Source: Pelobates cultripes
Lineage: Eukaryota > Chordata > Amphibia > Anura > Pelobatidae
Assembly (NCBI GenBank): GCA_933207985.1
Contig: OW240914.1
Coordinates: 134,275,119 to 134,339,118 of the forward strand
Length of the DNA: 64,000 bases
Direction of reading: 5' to 3'
Shown piece after piece: positions 11,436-26,200 of the stretch. Under the pieces are notes generated by a model. It did not search any database. It saw nothing but the letters and a program-made list of their open reading frames with translations, and was not told the DNA's origin. The stretch's first letter is position 1; each line of letters begins with the position of its first letter. Position numbers and translations under genes: made by a program.

Positions 11436-14078
11436 ACATGAAAACAAGCGTGTAATGTGCTCCTGGAGCTTTTTTAAGATGAGGTTAACATACTCATTAG
11501 TGTATATAATGGGAACATTTGGAATGTCTACCATGATGGTAAAACTCTTCTGTACAGACACTTTGCAGAACGAAGGGTAGGATAATCCATCATAATAACT
11601 AGTACTTAAGGAACATTACGTAGGATAAACAGGACCTATAAACTATAGAAATGTCAAAGAAAATGGACTAGCCTGTGGGAATCTGTTTCCCCCAAATGAA
11701 GAATTAATGCGATATAAAAAATATATATATATAGGTACTCATACTGATTAATTATCTATGACATTATTACGTGAATATGAATCAGACAGCAAGATACATA
11801 ACTTATAATGTATACATCATACTTACACTATTGGTCTACAGCCTTATGAAAAAGTATAATATCCACATTATGTAGTTTGGCTTTTGTGTGATTGATGAAT
11901 ACAATGGAAAGGTTTCTAATACTGTTTAATATGTAGCAGGACTTCAGTCGAGCTATAATGAGAACACTAAATAATTATCTCCTTGGTTATAAATGGAATT
12001 GAGAAGCAGGTGCACTTGACAATGAGATTATATTACGCTTTAGAACCTTTCCTGGCAATATTCCCACAAATATATTATATAGACCTCTCCAGTGTCTTTT
12101 CATAAGATCCCATGGGCTCTATAGAAAGCATGAAATCCATGGGGATATTTTACTTGTATCAAAAATTGGACTTAATTAGCTTTATAATGTGTTATGTTTC
12201 CTGCCACCTAGCCTTTTAATATGATTAGTTGCAATCATCATCACATTAATATGTATTACTTGTAGGTAATACTTGACCCCTATGTAGTACCCCATGCCAT
12301 TCTCTTGAGGGCATCTTGCTGGCTACTGTAGTAGCTTTAATTATCATAGTAAACTGAAACAGCTTTAATACTGGGAAGAGTCTAACTAAAGTGTTTCATA
12401 AAATGTATGTTTCATTATATATATATATATTCAAATTCATAGTTCTATGCTACTAGCCAGGTCTTAAAAGTTACTTGCCACTACAAGACATGGGGGTATC
12501 ATTATGCTCTGAATTCTAAATGTACAGGTTTTTAAAATACATACATTTTACTGTCTCTATCTATATAGGTGAGTAGATCTTAAGATAGATTAAACACAGA
12601 CAAATGCTATTTTTTATAAGCACAAAAGTATTCAAGTTAGTTTCCCTTTAAACCATAAGTACATGATACTGACTGTATATTTAATGAACCGTGGATAGAG
12701 TATGTGATTGAGTGTAAATCCTGAGACTGCAATAATTGACTGAGGCTTTATTGTCAATATTTTTTAATCCATTAAATGAAGAAAAATGCGCACTTAAATG
12801 TTGTAAAAAGATATTTATACACAGGGAGAGAGAAACCTGAAGTGTCTCACCATCAAACCATTGCTTGATTTTTAACAATCACTTGAGCCTCATTTGTGTT
12901 TTACAATTTCCTTCCTGCTAGCCACCTGCAATGATTCATTTTTTTAAACCCCTCTCAGCAGACTCTCCAGATATGCAGAACTACCTACTGGCATTTAAAG
13001 TGTTAAGTAACTGCAAGAATCTTGTAATGAACTATCACCCCCTCACAGTCCACTACACTAAGGCCCGCGAAATCTACGAAAGGCTCATCCATACTGAGAC
13101 ACTTATCATCAATAACACATTTTGAGGGCAGGTCGATATATTTTGGCTAACATACTATACACGTATCCACTGCTTGTGCATGTGTGTGTGTGTCTACACA
13201 CATATAGAGAGACATACACTGGTACATAGATCTTTGATACATTTGGATTCCTTTTTCCAAAATTATTAATATTCCTATAGATTGCAAGCTCTAGGTGGCA
13301 GGGTTGGCTATCCACATTCCCCCCCAAAAATATTTGTTTTGTCCTTTGTACTGTACAGTGGAATATGTTGAAGATTTACTAATAACTTATTATAATAAAT
13401 ATTTAATATTTATAATTTTTTGTTTTATTACAATAAGCTTAAAAGGATAAACAATTCAGAAAATGCAACTTTTTAAATTAATGCGGGGTTTGGAGAAATG
13501 CAATATACCGACTTGTTCATATACCAACGAGAGGATGGGAAGAATGACGTCTTATGACCTTTCTTTGTTGCAATCTCCGGCAGAGGGGTGGTAGACATAG
13601 CACCCACGCATTGGCATCTGTGGGCTTAATGTGCTCTTCTCATGAGTCATGAAAAGGGGACAGTAATTTAGTTGAATGACTAAATCAATGTTACCAGTAT
13701 TCCAACACAACAAAGTGCGTGTGTTTTTCTGCTTGTCTACCACACACTTCTCTTCCTCTCTTGACCATCTTTTATCTTTCTTCAAAATTTTATTTTTCCT
13801 TTATTATTTCTGAAATTCCCCAACTATGTCCACCCCAATACCTCTCCCTCCAGCACCCCTTTCAGACATCATTCATATGACATATGTTCCAGTATCATTC
13901 CCTTATATACCTGGGTAGCGTAATTTTCACAAAAGAGAAAAATGAGTAGTCTTACATAGTTTATTACATCTTGTCAGCTTGATTGCTAAACATCCCCCTG
14001 TTTCACATCAGGGTTGGCAGAGAAGTGCGATCCCACATTACTGCCCTTATTCATCTCCATCCCCTTGAGTTTGGGAAT
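11436..14078. other. AT-rich flank downstream of the GFRA gene, nothing firm
   Basis: Small (TA)n tracts near 11720 and 12417. Short ORFs (for example 12931-13125) lack any motif I recognise. Probably includes the 3' UTR at its upper end. Confidence 0.5.
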
Positions 14079-14084
14079 TTTATT
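14079..14084 (-). promoter_or_regulatory. Candidate polyadenylation signal for the GFRA gene
   Basis: AATAAA on the minus strand about 66 nt past the stop codon. Further AATAAA hexamers occur at about 13789-13805. Which is used cannot be decided from sequence. Confidence 0.4.
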
Positions 14085-14149
14085 TACAACGCTTTTAGGG
14101 AATCAGTCCATCTCATCTTAGTAGGGGTGAGGAGATCATAATACATATA

Positions 14150-14278
14150 TCACGGAAAGAGCGCTATGCCATAGAGAATTGTAAGAATAGTGTACAGAAT
14201 CGAAGGTCGAAGGTGAGGTATTCCAGAATGTTCCTCATCTGTCTTCAAGTCAGGTGCTACCTCTGTGTTGAGCTGAGA
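14150..14278 (-). CDS. gfra2: GFRA exon 9: C-terminal GPI-anchor signal and stop
   Basis: 129 bp including the TGA stop at 14150-14152. Acceptor tcactacag. It encodes a polar spacer followed by about 17 hydrophobic residues (SILYTILTILYGIALFP) at the extreme C-terminus, the expected GPI-attachment signal. The cleavage site probably lies in the small-residue stretch around EEHSG. Confidence 0.92.
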   Translation of the reverse strand, partial: SQLNTEVAPDLKTDEEHSGIPHLRPSILYTILTILYGIALFP

Positions 14279-17200
14279 CTGTAGTGAGAGAACAAAAAAC
14301 AGAGAATAGTGTATAATAAGTTCCAGACCCATGTGACGTCACTATACTGACTTCAATAAAGGTATAATGACTAATTCCGCCACTACTTTAAAACATGATC
14401 GTTGGTGACTGTGCCAAAGATCATAGAGTTCCCAGGTGTTTAAAAAAAAAAATATAATAATATGTATATATAGTAATCAGAGTTCATTAAACACTGGCAT
14501 TAAATCTTAGTTTTATGTCATATTGGTAAATAACTCTGTTAGTATCAAACATCTGTCATTGTGAGTTATACCAACAAAAAACGAATCCCCTGAGCATACC
14601 TGCATAAGAGACCAGTTTTACCTAAGTAACATGGTGTCCTAGTGATAGCCTATGCAAGCCAAAATCCTTATTACATGTAACAAACGTATTTCTGGACATG
14701 TACTAATGTTTAGTTAAAAGCTGTCCACACACACTGGTTTCCTGAATGCAATTGATGCAAAATGCTCATAAAAATAAAGGATGGCTGTCTCTCTCGATGA
14801 GCGTGACTCTGTGATTAGTAAGTATTTCTAATGTGCCTTTTTACAATAAATACAGTAATGTGTATTATAACAATAAATACAGGATACTATAAGGATCCCC
14901 CAGATATTTTAAAGTAATACTTTTATATATTACCTCTGAGACACAGATTGCCAGATCTGACAGGCTGGTATTCTTCATTTCCTATAATAAGAAATAATGA
15001 TGATTAAACATTTAACAGTGATATTTTATTATATGCAGGATAAAAAGTACCAGGAAAGGTTAAAGGATCTTTTTTTTTTGTATTTTTGCAGTGCATAAGA
15101 ATATAACAGAACCGTTTGAGGTACTCCAACGGCAATCCTCAAGCAGAGTTTCACATATTATAATTGGGATATTAGAGTAGACATGAACAATTTTATAATA
15201 ATAGGATCAGGAAGAATACGGAAGGAGTTAAACAAGAGAAACAAAAAACATGCATAACAACTTTAAATAGGGTAAACCCCTAAGCGAGGTAACTACTGTG
15301 TTTCACTGGTGCACGTTTAATCAGGCTAGTGTCATTAAACATTAGAAATCATGCAGGGTGTCTTCGAATGTACAACATGCGATGGGCTTAGTGTTGCAGG
15401 CTAGATATGTGTGAGTACATGCTAACTGCTTATACAACTATGAAGAGTAACAGGCTTGTGATTCCATGTTTCCCACCCCGCATCATACGCTTGTGTACGG
15501 TAGGTATCGGGCCCTGTATCCCCAATACAGGCATAGCGGTGGGGGCACCGAGTGTATATGTGCCCAGTGGAGCTGGTGTGTGCCAGAGCTAGGTATATGC
15601 AAGTGTGTCGGCATTATAAAGTGTCGCGTCTGCTTACATATAAAGCATGCGTTGGTAAAATGCCCTTTCTGGTGCCCTTCCTCACACAAGCAGTTAAACA
15701 TATGTTATGTTATAGTATGTGGGCAAGGAAAAGAAACACAAATATACAAACAGGCAGACATGTTGTGTTTAGGTGGATAGTCCGAGTTGTGAGCCATCTC
15801 ACCAGCTTCTGTGTGTTTGGGGTGCAAAGTCCCGAATCATCCCATACCTCTGCTTGGTATCAGGTTTAGGGGGTGGTGCGGTGGCAAGAAGCAGAGTCCA
15901 AGCAAGTCCTCCACACAGCCCCGGGCCGTTGTGAAGGCCTGCATCTTTAGGCCACAAGTCTGGTTATTCACAAAGAAGGCCAAGTTCTTGCAGGGAACAG
16001 CTGGTGCTCTAGGCGGCCCAAGGTAGGCAGATAACTTAGCACTGAAGCTGGCGTGTTCCTTTGCCATACGTTGTGTCCTGACCTCACACGTGCTCCGTTT
16101 GCTCCCCACACCATGTTGTGCACAATGCTTGTGGTAGTCAGCTATCTTGGGGGTAATTGCCCAGTTCTTGATTCTCGGCAGGACTAGTGCTTAAGCGTGG
16201 CTGTGTGCATTGGTGGTCGCCTGTGGGAGCCGGGATAACCCAGCAAAGCGTCGGCCGGAGAACTGGGTCTCACCTCAACTCAAGCTCTGGTAGGCCTCAG
16301 GCCTCGATCAGGTTACTGGGATACCGTGTAGGGTCTTATAGGGTATCCCTGAGTTCACCGTCGGCTGATAAGTAATAAGATCACTGTTGTAGATCAGTAT
16401 ATGTTTGTGGTACGCAGTTGGCTCAGATTTATTGGCTTAGATGTGGGAGCTCGGACTAAACATGTCTGATTTGATCTGCGGTCAGGCTCCGCCCCCAGGT
16501 TAAAGGATCTTAACATGTATATGTTGGAGGAAAGATGAGACAGGGGGGATATGATAGACACTTTAAAATACATAAAAGGAATCAACACAGTAAAGGAGGA
16601 GACTATATTTAAAAGAAGAAAAACTACCACAACAAGAGGACATAGTCTTAAATTAGAGGGGCAAAGGTTTAAAAATAATTTCAGGAAGTATAATTTTACT
16701 GAGAGGGTAGTGGATGCATGGAATAGCCTTCCAGCTGAAGTGGTGGAGGTTAACACAGTGAGGGATTTTAAGCATGCGTGGGATAGGCATAAGGCTATCT
16801 TAGACTTAAGATAAGGCCAGGAGTAATTAAATTATTTAGAAAATTGGACAGACTAGATGGGCCAAACGGTTCTTATCTGCCGTCAAAAAAGGATAATTAT
16901 AAACTGTTTAATGAAGTATGGCATTTAAGTCCTGGGTGAAGAACCCAGCTCTGGTGATGCACTGTATGTCTAATGGGAAAAGAACCCACCTGCCTCTACT
17001 CACATTGGAGGACCATTTGTTTTTTGAATAATTTATTTTGAATCAAACACTTTGCCCCTGTACTATTCAATTCTGGAAATATTTAGTGTGTCTGTAGTTT
17101 ACTGGTGTGTTTTGAGTTCTCAAGTAACTTGAATTAAATTTTTGGACCTTTCCCACCTGTAGAGAAGTGCAGATGCCTGTGTTACCCTCATACTGGATAT

Positions 17201-20200
17201 TGCTGTCACTCTGATTGTCGGGGAGAAGTCTTCTCTCAGTTCGGGGTGAGATGGTTGTATGAGGAGTTTTGGGGGCACTTGGTGTGTGTCCAATTTCAGA
17301 GCCATTCCCAAAGGCATAAATAGCTTTCTCTGCAAATAATTAATTAGGAAGAGATCAACAACAAAGTACTGTAAGATGCATTACTAAAAGTATAGCCCTA
17401 TATACATTTTTCTGAGGTCAAATACACATTATGCTTTGACAACATACACATATTTAAAAATGTCAATGAATGTATTATACTCAATACATTGACTCAGTTC
17501 ACCATTTTCATAATGCTCTTTGCACACATGTTCCTCCTGCTTCAGATAATTCCTCCCTTGTTATAAAACATATCTGTTCTTGGGACACCCCCATACCTAG
17601 ATATGTTAGTCATCTTTGCTATGAATCCTGCCATCAACCTTATTCGAGGTACGTGGGTGACAACTGCACCTTTTACCAACCCACACAAATCCAGTATAGA
17701 TATTTTTCCATAGGTCATATCCCCATAACTCTCACTCACTCAGACAGGTGTTTTGAGTAAACGTATTGAGGTATCGTTTACATACAGCCTCCTCATCTCC
17801 ACTCCCATTACAGGTACACCAGGGCCCCACTGCCAGTGAATGTGGATCAGAGTCCATAAAGTTCAAGGCTACATCAAATCCTGTGGATATAGAGAGATTA
17901 AAGACCTAATTAGGTGAATACTCACAAAATAAACTGATACCAACATTTTGTGGGTATAAATATTTAAAACCCCACATTATTTATAAAACATATTTGTATT
18001 ATTACAGATTTTCTTCCTTACAGTACTCACCTATAAGCCCTGCATATGCCCCCAGACAGGCAGGGTAATTATCCTGAACACAACCACTTGCAGACTGAGA
18101 TGAACTTTGACAGCTGGTAACAAAGTCTGCCAGCCTGGACCTGCAGAATAGAGAGGTAAGTGTGAGTACAGAAGAACACTTATGGAGAGGTTGGATGGGT
18201 TCCTATGGATGGAATGTGTCCATGTTATCAAGCCTGTTATAAATGCTCCCATACCTCCACACCCTTTCTCCTATTACAATGTTTTCCCCTCTCCAATGGT
18301 AACTTCCTAGTTATCTCTCATCTCAAGGGTTCAAACACTTTTTGTTTATTTGTAAATCATATTTGCACACCCCATGCCTTCTAATTTGTATCTTAAAAGG
18401 GTGCCGCTTACTGTGGATAGCCCCTACTTCAGAATGGAAATGTGGAGGATCAGGATAAGGAAAGGGAAAAGGGGAAAGATGACAGGGAGGGCTGTTAAAA
18501 AAAGAGAAATACAAAGGAAGTACATAAATCTACAGATACTGAAGAATTACTTCATATCTTGTATTTATTTGTATAACTGCTATCGCTCATTGTAGACTGA
18601 AAGGCATTGTCAGTGGTCGTTCTCAGGAGCTCGATTCATTAGTAAGGTGTCCATCATTTGCTCTTTAAACTGTTACCTGCACACTGTGTCCTGTCGACAG
18701 CCTGCCCAAATCTCTAGACAGTTAGGGATCTCTAAACGCATAAACGAGCAGTCAGGCACAGCAGTCTGGCGCCGTCGCTCTGCACAGGGCTTGTCCCGGC
18801 AGGGACAGAATAGCAGGGGATATGAAAGATCCAAAGGGACACGCTCAATGAAGGTACGCAAGGCTTTTTGGCACTTGCGGCGATTGCATGTCTTGTCTCC
18901 TGCTCCTGCAGTGCAGGTAGAGATGTAGGCTGAGCGCAGCCGCTTGCAGATATCATTCACATTGCAGTACTTGGCAGCATCCAGACAGGCATTATGCTTG
19001 GACGAGACTGGATCAGCACCTGTTATCACAGCAAGCATCAATGTAAATTTCAATCAAAATATATAGAGCTTAAAACTCACTCACACCGCACTGAGCAAGC
19101 TAATTCTCACTCGCAACTCAGAGTGATAGTTACCAGCATACTGAGCTAAATCTCACTCACAACTGGGGGTTACCTTACATTTACAACTCTGTCTAATTTA
19201 CAGTTGTTTCCCATTCACAGTGCAATGATATACACTGCTCAAAAAAATAAAAGGAACACAAAAATAACACATCCTAGATCTGAATGAATTAAATATTCTT
19301 CTGAAATACTTTGTTCTTTACATAGTTGAATGTGCTGACAACAAAATCACATAAAAATCAAAAAATGGAAATCAAATTTTTCAACCTATGGAGGTCTGGA
19401 TTTGGAGTCACATTCAAAATTAAAGTGGAAAAACACACTACAGTCTGATTCAACTTTGATGTAATGTCCTTAAAACATGTCTTGAAAAATACAGTTTTTA
19501 CTGCAAAAAGCCTGAAGGGGATGATTTTACTCACCAGAACAAATGCAATAAGCTGTAGTTGTTCTGGTAACTATAGTGTCCCTTTGTTTAAACTATCTCT
19601 CAATCACAACATATTGCCCTGCATTAAATACGAGCATCTTGAATTAGATAAATCTCTGAGAGCACACTAGCATATACGTTGTTCGACTATCATTGAACAA
19701 GGTACTCTTATTCACAATTCCCTTATGTGTCTCAATCTTTAAATCAGATGTTATGCATCTGCCTCTCTCAGCATGTCTATCTCACATTGAAAGTACAATG
19801 AATTATAGTTCACTGATGGCGAATTCATTTTTTTCCAGTTACAGTACATAGTTCTGTTCACACCATGCCATTAATTAAGACACCACTCTTAAAATGTGTT
19901 CCCAGTGTGCAGGGAACATGTACTGACATTCAGTTCCTTTCCGCATCTGTAACTATGTCAATTTGTGTTCCTCACTCACCAGAGTTGATTGATGCCAGAC
20001 GGAAGATGTCAGATAGGCGTGGGGCAACTGGTTCATATGGTGACGCCTCATAAAATTCATCTCCTGAGGGGGAAGACATGCAGAGTTTATCACAGCTACA
20101 TTGAGCATTCACAGAGAAGGAAAACAGTGTTTTGTTGTCCTTTCTTTATTTTCTTTTACCTTGTCCTTCCCACTCTTCTTCAATGCTACTCTGTTTTACA

Positions 20201-23200
20201 CCCAACTCATTATTAGTTCAAATGATCATCTCCTGTTCTCCAACTATTATTTTTATGTGCTAATACATCCTATTTTCTTTTAACGCCATCATTATCCTGC
20301 AATATTTTAGCCATAACTGTATTCTTTCATCATTCACAGATTTTACATTAATATTTGCCAACTACTCCATACAGTCACATCACTATTCCAGTTTTAATCT
20401 CTATCTTCTTTTTCACAATGTATATTCTGAAACTCTCTCTTTTCACATAAAGTAAGGCCTACCTATCTATCTATCTATCTATCCATCCATCCATTCGTCC
20501 ATCCATCTATCCGTCTGTGTGTGTGTTCGTCCGTCCATCTATATATCTATCTATCTATCCATCATCCATCCATTCGTCCATCCGTCTGTGTGTGTGTCCG
20601 TCCGTCCGTCCGTCCATCTATATATCTATCTATCTATCCATCATCCATCTTTCCCGCAAACCAAATAATTTCTGTCTACAGAAACACTGACATCTACAAT
20701 CAAAATTCTAAATAACGGATTCTCTACCATGTTCAGTTTTTCTCAATGTTTAACATTTTCTCTATATACCTTTTATCCTAACTGTCCCATGAATAGCAAA
20801 TAACCATTATATGATTATATGATTACGATGTGCATGTAGGCATGCACGTCATAAAATGACTTGTTGCTAAAGTAAAAAAGCAAGCAATCAAGCAAGCATA
20901 AAAAGACCACAGTAAACTCAGCACCTCTTAATATCAGCAGAAGCAAACACAGAGCGATGTGAATGAGTCAGCCTAAATCTCCCAAAAATATTACAAAATC
21001 TAAAAAACACAGTTTCATAGAAATGTTTTGTATTTTTAAAAAAATATGCAAACATAGATCCACAGAGATGTCAACACGTATCAACACGCAGTATCATGAG
21101 AGGCAGGGCAGTAGGATTTCTGGAAGTTGTAATTCTGCTGTCATTTATACCATAGAAGGCTGACATCTCAACTACAATTCCCAGAAACCCCTGCTGTGTC
21201 CATAAAGCTCTGTTGTGCAGGCATTTATAGGGTATGCTTAGAACCCCCATAGAAAAAGAAGGGAGCATCACGACTGAATGCCACTTCCTGGTTTGACAAA
21301 ATTTCACTGCTGTATCTGTGAATCCTGAGTATTTTTTTTTCACCAGATGAGGAAGTTTAGTTGTATTTATTAGTATATTATTAATACTACTTTTATGTAT
21401 TTATTTAGTATATAGCATAAAAAGATGAACAACATTAGCCTGTCGAGTCCCTACAATTTCAATTCTTTGTACTGAGAATTAACGTTAGCTGTTTGTTCTT
21501 TGTTGAATTTGCATTCTAAGATATTGGGTTTTTCAGTAGCCTATGGTTGTTAACAAGGGAAAGTCACTTTCATTTACCCAAATGTGCTGAATAGATGCAT
21601 TCAGTTGTATTGTAATAGGTCACTTCATGTTGTAGTATAGAGGCTTTTTAAGCAAACACAATTTGAAAAGCATTTATGAACAGCTTAACACAATCTCATA
21701 ATTTCAGCTTGTGCAAAACATCATATTAGGTAAAAAAAAAATATATATATATATATCATCAAAAAAGATTTTCAGATAGAATAGGATCTGATACATGCAA
21801 AATGTAATATGTGATTATGTCTCTGTCTCTGCTTAAAAAAACACTGTTGTAATTATTTTTCAATATCTTAATATTATCTATGTTATAATATACCATCTCT
21901 TGGTTTTTTTTCATTTTTGCCATTTAAAATTTTTGAAGAAATCACTTGCCTACCTGCCAAGCTTTCTGTTTCTTACTGCTATCTTTATGTACCTTCAGAC
22001 AGTACACGGTCAATTGACTACTTTACCTAATTTAGTAGACCTACCCTTCCTACTCTATATTTCATTTATCTATAGCAGGGGTAGGGAACCTTCGGCCGTC
22101 CAGATGTTTTGGACTACATCTCCCATAATGCTCTTACAGTCATAATGCTGAAAAACATCTAGGGAGATGTAGTCCACAACATCCGGAGGGCCAAAGGTTG
22201 CCCACCCCGATCTATAGGAACATAGGTAGACTCTTTCTACATTTAGTAGATCCTCCCTTTGTAGTCTATTATTTATTTTTATTTTTTTGTTTATGTGTTT
22301 TCTCTTATTGGTGGGTGTTGCTGAATTTTGTTAATCACAATTTTTAACCAGTATTTATTAAAGGTCAAGTTTCAATTTTTTTGTTTGTTCAGTCATTTTT
22401 TGACTTAATTAGGTATCTTTCCACTTATACCAGCCTCACTATATCAATACTATAATTTTTTTCCATTTAGTTTTTGGATACTCAGATTTCCTCCTATTTT
22501 AATTTTTTTGTGCTATGGAACTTTGTTCTAGTTCCACCCATTGCCAAAATGCACCAAAACTCATGCTCTCCTTTAGAAGAAGTAGTCCCTAAAAAAAACT
22601 AAGGAGAATTTAAAAAAAAATAAAAACCAAGGACTGAGAAATAGAGAACAAAAAAGTTAAAAGCAAAACCAGGGTTGCTTTAACATTTACGTTTCAGAGG
22701 GAAACAGATCACAAGCTGTGTGTCGTTCACCATTGTGCCGACGTGATTGTATCCTTAAAAATGTATTTTTGCACTAATTAATGTTTCTTGTTAATGAATT
22801 AAGTGAATTATTGATTGATTTGCTCTCTGGCACTGTTCGCTATATATGCACTTTATTTACTGTGTGGTGATAGCTTGACAAAGACCTCTTGTTAGGTTGA
22901 AACGTTGCTGTTCATTTTGTTGCAATAAATCTGCCTGCGGCTTTCACATTTGGAGTGCCTGTGAATCTTTCTTATTGCCTTGTCGTATTTGGATTGCTGG
23001 TCCTGTTCCAGAACACTTGTGGCCGTTGGGAGTGAGTGCGGTTCCTGCAACCAACTTTTGATCCATAAATATGGAGACACTTTCTTGGGTGTAGAGATGT
23101 TACATATTATACAACAAGGTTGTTATTTTTCATTTGTAATCCTTTAACAAATGCTATTAGAGGTGCCAAAGTCTTTGGTAGTAATATGGTAGATGGGACA

Positions 23201-26200
23201 TCAAATACAGCCCCTTGGACATGGGTTCATGACTGTGGCCTGGGTCAGAAGAAGTTAGTATGATACAGAGTTTTTCTCTCATTGGCTAAACCAGGTCAAA
23301 ACTGGAAAGAAGGAAACCTTGTATAAACTTGGCAGGAGAAGGCTTACCTCAATATGGTGAAGCCAGCAAGGTGATCAGGTGCTGTTTGATGGGGTTTTGG
23401 GCCTTGGGTTAAAAAATACTGCATATCCATAGTTAGAGAATATACTCATGGCAGTTTTGAGTAGCTTAAGGATACATTGATTGGTGTAATATTGTATAGG
23501 AACAAGGGTACCTCCAAAAGAGTCTGCCTACCAAAGAGCCTGTATAATATTTTATTTTTAAAAGAAAAATGATTTGTTTGAGGCAGATATTAGTTTTATT
23601 GAAAAGTAAGCAATTAGAGACATCAACTTCAAAAATATAGTTAATATTGTAAAAAGTAGGAATTAAATATAACCTTATAATGGTTTCAAATGCTACTTGA
23701 TTACATATGTAGTCTACTTTTGTCTGTTTGGTTGATTTTTGCACTAGCTTGTAAATATTCTTGATAAAAAATTAGCAAATCCATGTATCCGTGTTGTTAG
23801 TCGGCACTCGGAAGCAATCTAGAATTATAATTGTCTAAAACTGGGAGACTTCTCAGCCTGCAAATCTGTTAAAATCAACTTTAAACTGGCAATTTTAAGG
23901 TGTAGAAAATGATGTCTGTGTCTAAAAAATGTGGTAGTTGATATTAAGGGGAAATGTAGTAACAAAGGCCTAGGGGGATAGCTATCATTGCTCTAGAGCA
24001 GAGGTAGGCAACCTTTAAGCAGTACTGTGCCAAAACAAGATCTTGATGTCCCTTTGCATGCAGGTAATTTTTTAAAAATTTATTTTTAAACTTTATAATG
24101 TTTTTTAATAATTTTTATGTTTTATTCGAATGCATTATTAACATGCGATTAATGTGATGTGTGATCGATTATCTATGTCTTGATATGTACCGTGTTAATT
24201 ATTTAATTGATTACTATTTATAAAGGATATCACTTGTGGTTAGCTTGACAAAGGCCCCATTGTGGACCAAAACGTTGCAATGTCTGTTTATGTCTAATAA
24301 TGCTGCTCAAATTGATGTATTAGTATATTGGCAAGATACCCAACTACACATGTATCTTTTGAAAAAAAATATTTATGAATCCCTGAAATGTAGGTTGGCC
24401 ATTACATATCATGAACTTCATAACCACCCGTTTAAAGTATTTACAACATTTGTTCTTGGATAAGAAAAGAAGAATAAGGCAATGGGGCAATAATGGGTAA
24501 ATCAACAAGTGATCTGAGTATTGTGATTGATTGTTGTACCTTAATTATTTTCTCTAGGGAAAAATAGGCCTCCGGGAATAATGTTCAATCTTTGAATTTA
24601 CCTTTGTTTTGGCCTGGACAAGAGTTGTTAAATAGGTTTTATCGATAGTAGGAATCTTGATACAGTCTACCCATAGCATGAAATAATTCAACTATGAAAG
24701 ACAGAATAAAATTTGTAATCTTATTTTTATGTAACCAGATGACTAGATGTGATATTCACATTATAATAGTTTTGGGCTTAGAAGCAGTAGTGTGCTGGTC
24801 TTCTAAAGGAAGAAAATAGGCACGTGATCTACAAGCTAATCTTGAGTTGTGCTGCTTTTCCCTAAAATTCTCTAAAACGAAATCCTAGAATTGAATATAC
24901 TTATTTGTGAGAGATTTGCTGACTCTACAAGAATCTTGATTATTCTATCATGCAGTGAATTGGCAGTCTTTATAATTAGGGTATAACTGCATTCTTTTAA
25001 TAGAACTGGAAATATTTCTGTAAGCAAGGGTCTTAAAGTTTAATACATGTGAGAGGTACAATTGATGAAGGGTAGCTGAGGTATTATGTGTAAATCTAAC
25101 AATTCCAATCAAAGCAGAAATCTCAAGGTAATGAAATCCTCCCAATTTCCACCATTCTTTCATTTTTCTATTCACTTCCTCTACAAATTGTATTACCTTC
25201 ATGTTTTAACTTCTATATATCATACATAACTCCAGCAATCACACTAAATAGAATTTCAAAATGTTTCTCATTGAATCTTGGACAGCTGAAGGTAATACAG
25301 ATTAGCAATTCTTGGAAATTAGTTTTATCTACTATGGACTAATCAAAACCATACACAAACAAAACAAGAAAATTTATTTGTCTTAGCAGATACAACTCTC
25401 ACTTGAGATCAATAAAGATATCCAACTGCAGTAAGTAATTGCATGCTTATCCTTTCATGTATAATCTTCCACTCCTTTACAGTTTATTACTCCCTCTTAG
25501 TTTGCACCAATTATTTGATATTATATACCAGATCTCAACTGTCTCACAAGTGCTAGATAGCATGATTTTCCTGTTTCTATTCCATATTTCTCTCTGTATA
25601 CTACTAATAAGCAGAGTCCCTACTAAGGGCCATCCACGAGGGGCTATATATTTCTTACCACACTGAATTCTGCTAGGTGAAAACTGGATGTGACTCCCTG
25701 TCAGGACCAGTAGAAAATCCTCAGAAAACAAAGGTGCAAAAGGAATGATAGAAAGGCCTAATACCAAACCTTAAAGTGGCCATGCATAACGCTTAGGATA
25801 GAAATAGTATGTATAAGGGCTAAAGTAAACAAACATTAAGGCCATATGTCCAATAAGCAAAGGCAGTAACATAGACACGTCAGGGAAATAGGCAAGCTGT
25901 TTCAAGGAAACCTTAGAGATAAAAAGCAAGGACAGGCAGCAACGCCTTTTACCATAAAGACTTACACTAAAGAAAATAAACATTGTTCATGACCCTTTAT
26001 TATGATACTTTCCCACTGAGCCTCTTAGACATTGGCCTGCTCATCCTATAAATAGTTTTTACTGCACCAACATGCATTCTTTTACACCAGCTCCTAAAAA
26101 ATTCTAGTACGAGCTCCTTTAAAATGTAACCATCTGGTCACCTCTCACCATCAGCCAGGCCAGCACGGATTCCCCAGTATACTTGAAGACACTGCAGCTC

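Noticed and set aside
12931..13125. 64-codon plus ORF as a small gene
   Set aside because: No motif, no splice or promoter support; such ORFs are expected by chance in this much sequence.
18647..18956. ORFs overlapping GFRA exon 4 on the plus strand and in another minus frame
   Set aside because: Shadows of the true exon 4 frame, which alone has family motifs and splice sites.
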